64,000 nt of DNA from Desulfovibrio sp. JY. Its GTDB lineage: Bacteria; Desulfobacterota; Desulfovibrionia; Desulfovibrionales; Desulfovibrionaceae. Made by a program: the position numbers and the translations under genes. Within the stretch, counting starts at the first letter, position 1, and every line of letters starts with the position of its first letter. The stretch lies in contig CP082962.1 of NCBI GenBank assembly GCA_021730285.1, positions 1,798,001 to 1,862,000 of the forward strand, read 5' to 3'. The notes under the pieces were generated by a model. That model was not told the DNA's origin, searched no databases, and was given only the letters and a program-made list of their open reading frames with translations. Shown here piece after piece: positions 62,403 through 64,000 of the stretch.

Positions 62403-62445
62403 GGGCGTATCCTCCTCATGCGTCCTTGCGATCGGGGAAGTCTCG

Positions 62446-62785
62446 TTAACCCTGGCCGCCGGCCAGGGCCGTGCCCACGGCGGCGATGAGGTCGTCGATG
62501 CGCACGGGCTTGACCAGATAGCCGGCGGCTTCGGCCGAACCGGCCCGGAAATCTTCCTCCGAGCCGTGGCCGGTCATGAAAATGAACCGCATGCCGGGGC
62601 GCAGGCGCTGGAGCTTTTTTTTGAGGTCCAGGCCGCTTAAGCCCGGCATCTTCATGTCCAGCACGGCCAGGTCGTAGGCCCCGGCCCGGACCTTGTCCGA
62701 GGCTTCGTCGCCGTCCGTGGCGTATTCGGCCTCGATGCCCCGCAGATTGAGTCGCTCGGCCAGGGCCGAGACGAGTTCCTTTTCG

Positions 62786-62808
<23 letters not shown>
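62446..62808 (-). CDS. Single-domain response regulator
   Basis: A 120-residue receiver with LLVDDEKEL, acceptor Asp in LAVLDMKMPGLSG (about 52), Thr switch in IFMTGHGSEED and Lys in YLVKPV. There is no output domain. Its start overlaps the end of the upstream kinase by 23 bases (AAAGGAG lies inside the kinase frame), so the two are translated together. The next gene is a pseudo-kinase that could take the phosphoryl group. Confidence 0.9.

Positions 62809-64000
<1,192 letters not shown>

Overview
The window is G+C-rich bacterial chromosome, most likely from a sulfate-reducing deltaproteobacterium of the Desulfovibrio group. This is an inference from a c553-like periplasmic cytochrome, a very high density of sensory proteins (dCache chemoreceptor, PAS/hybrid kinases, single-domain response regulators), the amtB-PII pair and repeated intergenic double hairpins. 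There are no rRNA, tRNA or CRISPR loci and no insertion sequence.

Layout. 1-7.2 kb: an orphan PhnD-type binding protein, a membrane GGDEF-EAL protein, a serralysin-like protease and a TPR-methyltransferase. 7.2-10.8 kb: a nitrogen module (glnA, then amtB-glnK behind a sigma-54 promoter with upstream dyads); the usual modification tyrosines of both glutamine synthetase and PII are missing. 11-19 kb: an SGNH hydrolase, a hybrid histidine kinase, a CheY-like regulator, a chemoreceptor, a polytopic membrane protein and trmO. 19-27.3 kb: a compact leftward operon of seven signalling genes with two receiver/degenerate HD-GYP paralogues, a PAS kinase, a protein with four exact 29-residue MshEN-like repeats, TPR proteins and a SPOR protein.

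27.5-43.9 kb: a leftward block of short-tailed-phage-type virion genes (portal, scaffold, major capsid, decoration, adaptor, then fibre/adhesin-like proteins). All frames are open and many starts and stops overlap, but no terminase, integrase, repressor, lysis or tape-measure gene is visible. A 524-base gap with a strong hairpin divides it into a head unit and a fibre unit. It may be a domesticated particle (gene-transfer-agent-like) or a well-preserved prophage remnant.

44-52.4 kb: small membrane proteins, a DsbA-like lipoprotein opposite a small cytochrome with a CXCH haem site, a flippase-like protein, a PilZ protein, a second SGNH protein with a structured leader, an EF-hand protein and an NtrC-type activator. 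52.6-59.7 kb: an envelope group with a lytic transglycosylase, an MBOAT acyltransferase and two SGNH proteins of one subfamily, one carrying six LysM repeats; this looks like an extracytoplasmic O-acetylation module. 60-64 kb: NhaB, then a kinase/receiver/pseudo-kinase trio that looks like a phosphorelay; the first kinase runs off the window.

Recurring themes are cyclic-di-GMP (GGDEF-EAL, PilZ, MshEN-like and HD-GYP-like proteins), phosphorelay signalling and envelope modification. Product names come from motifs read by eye; no database search was possible.
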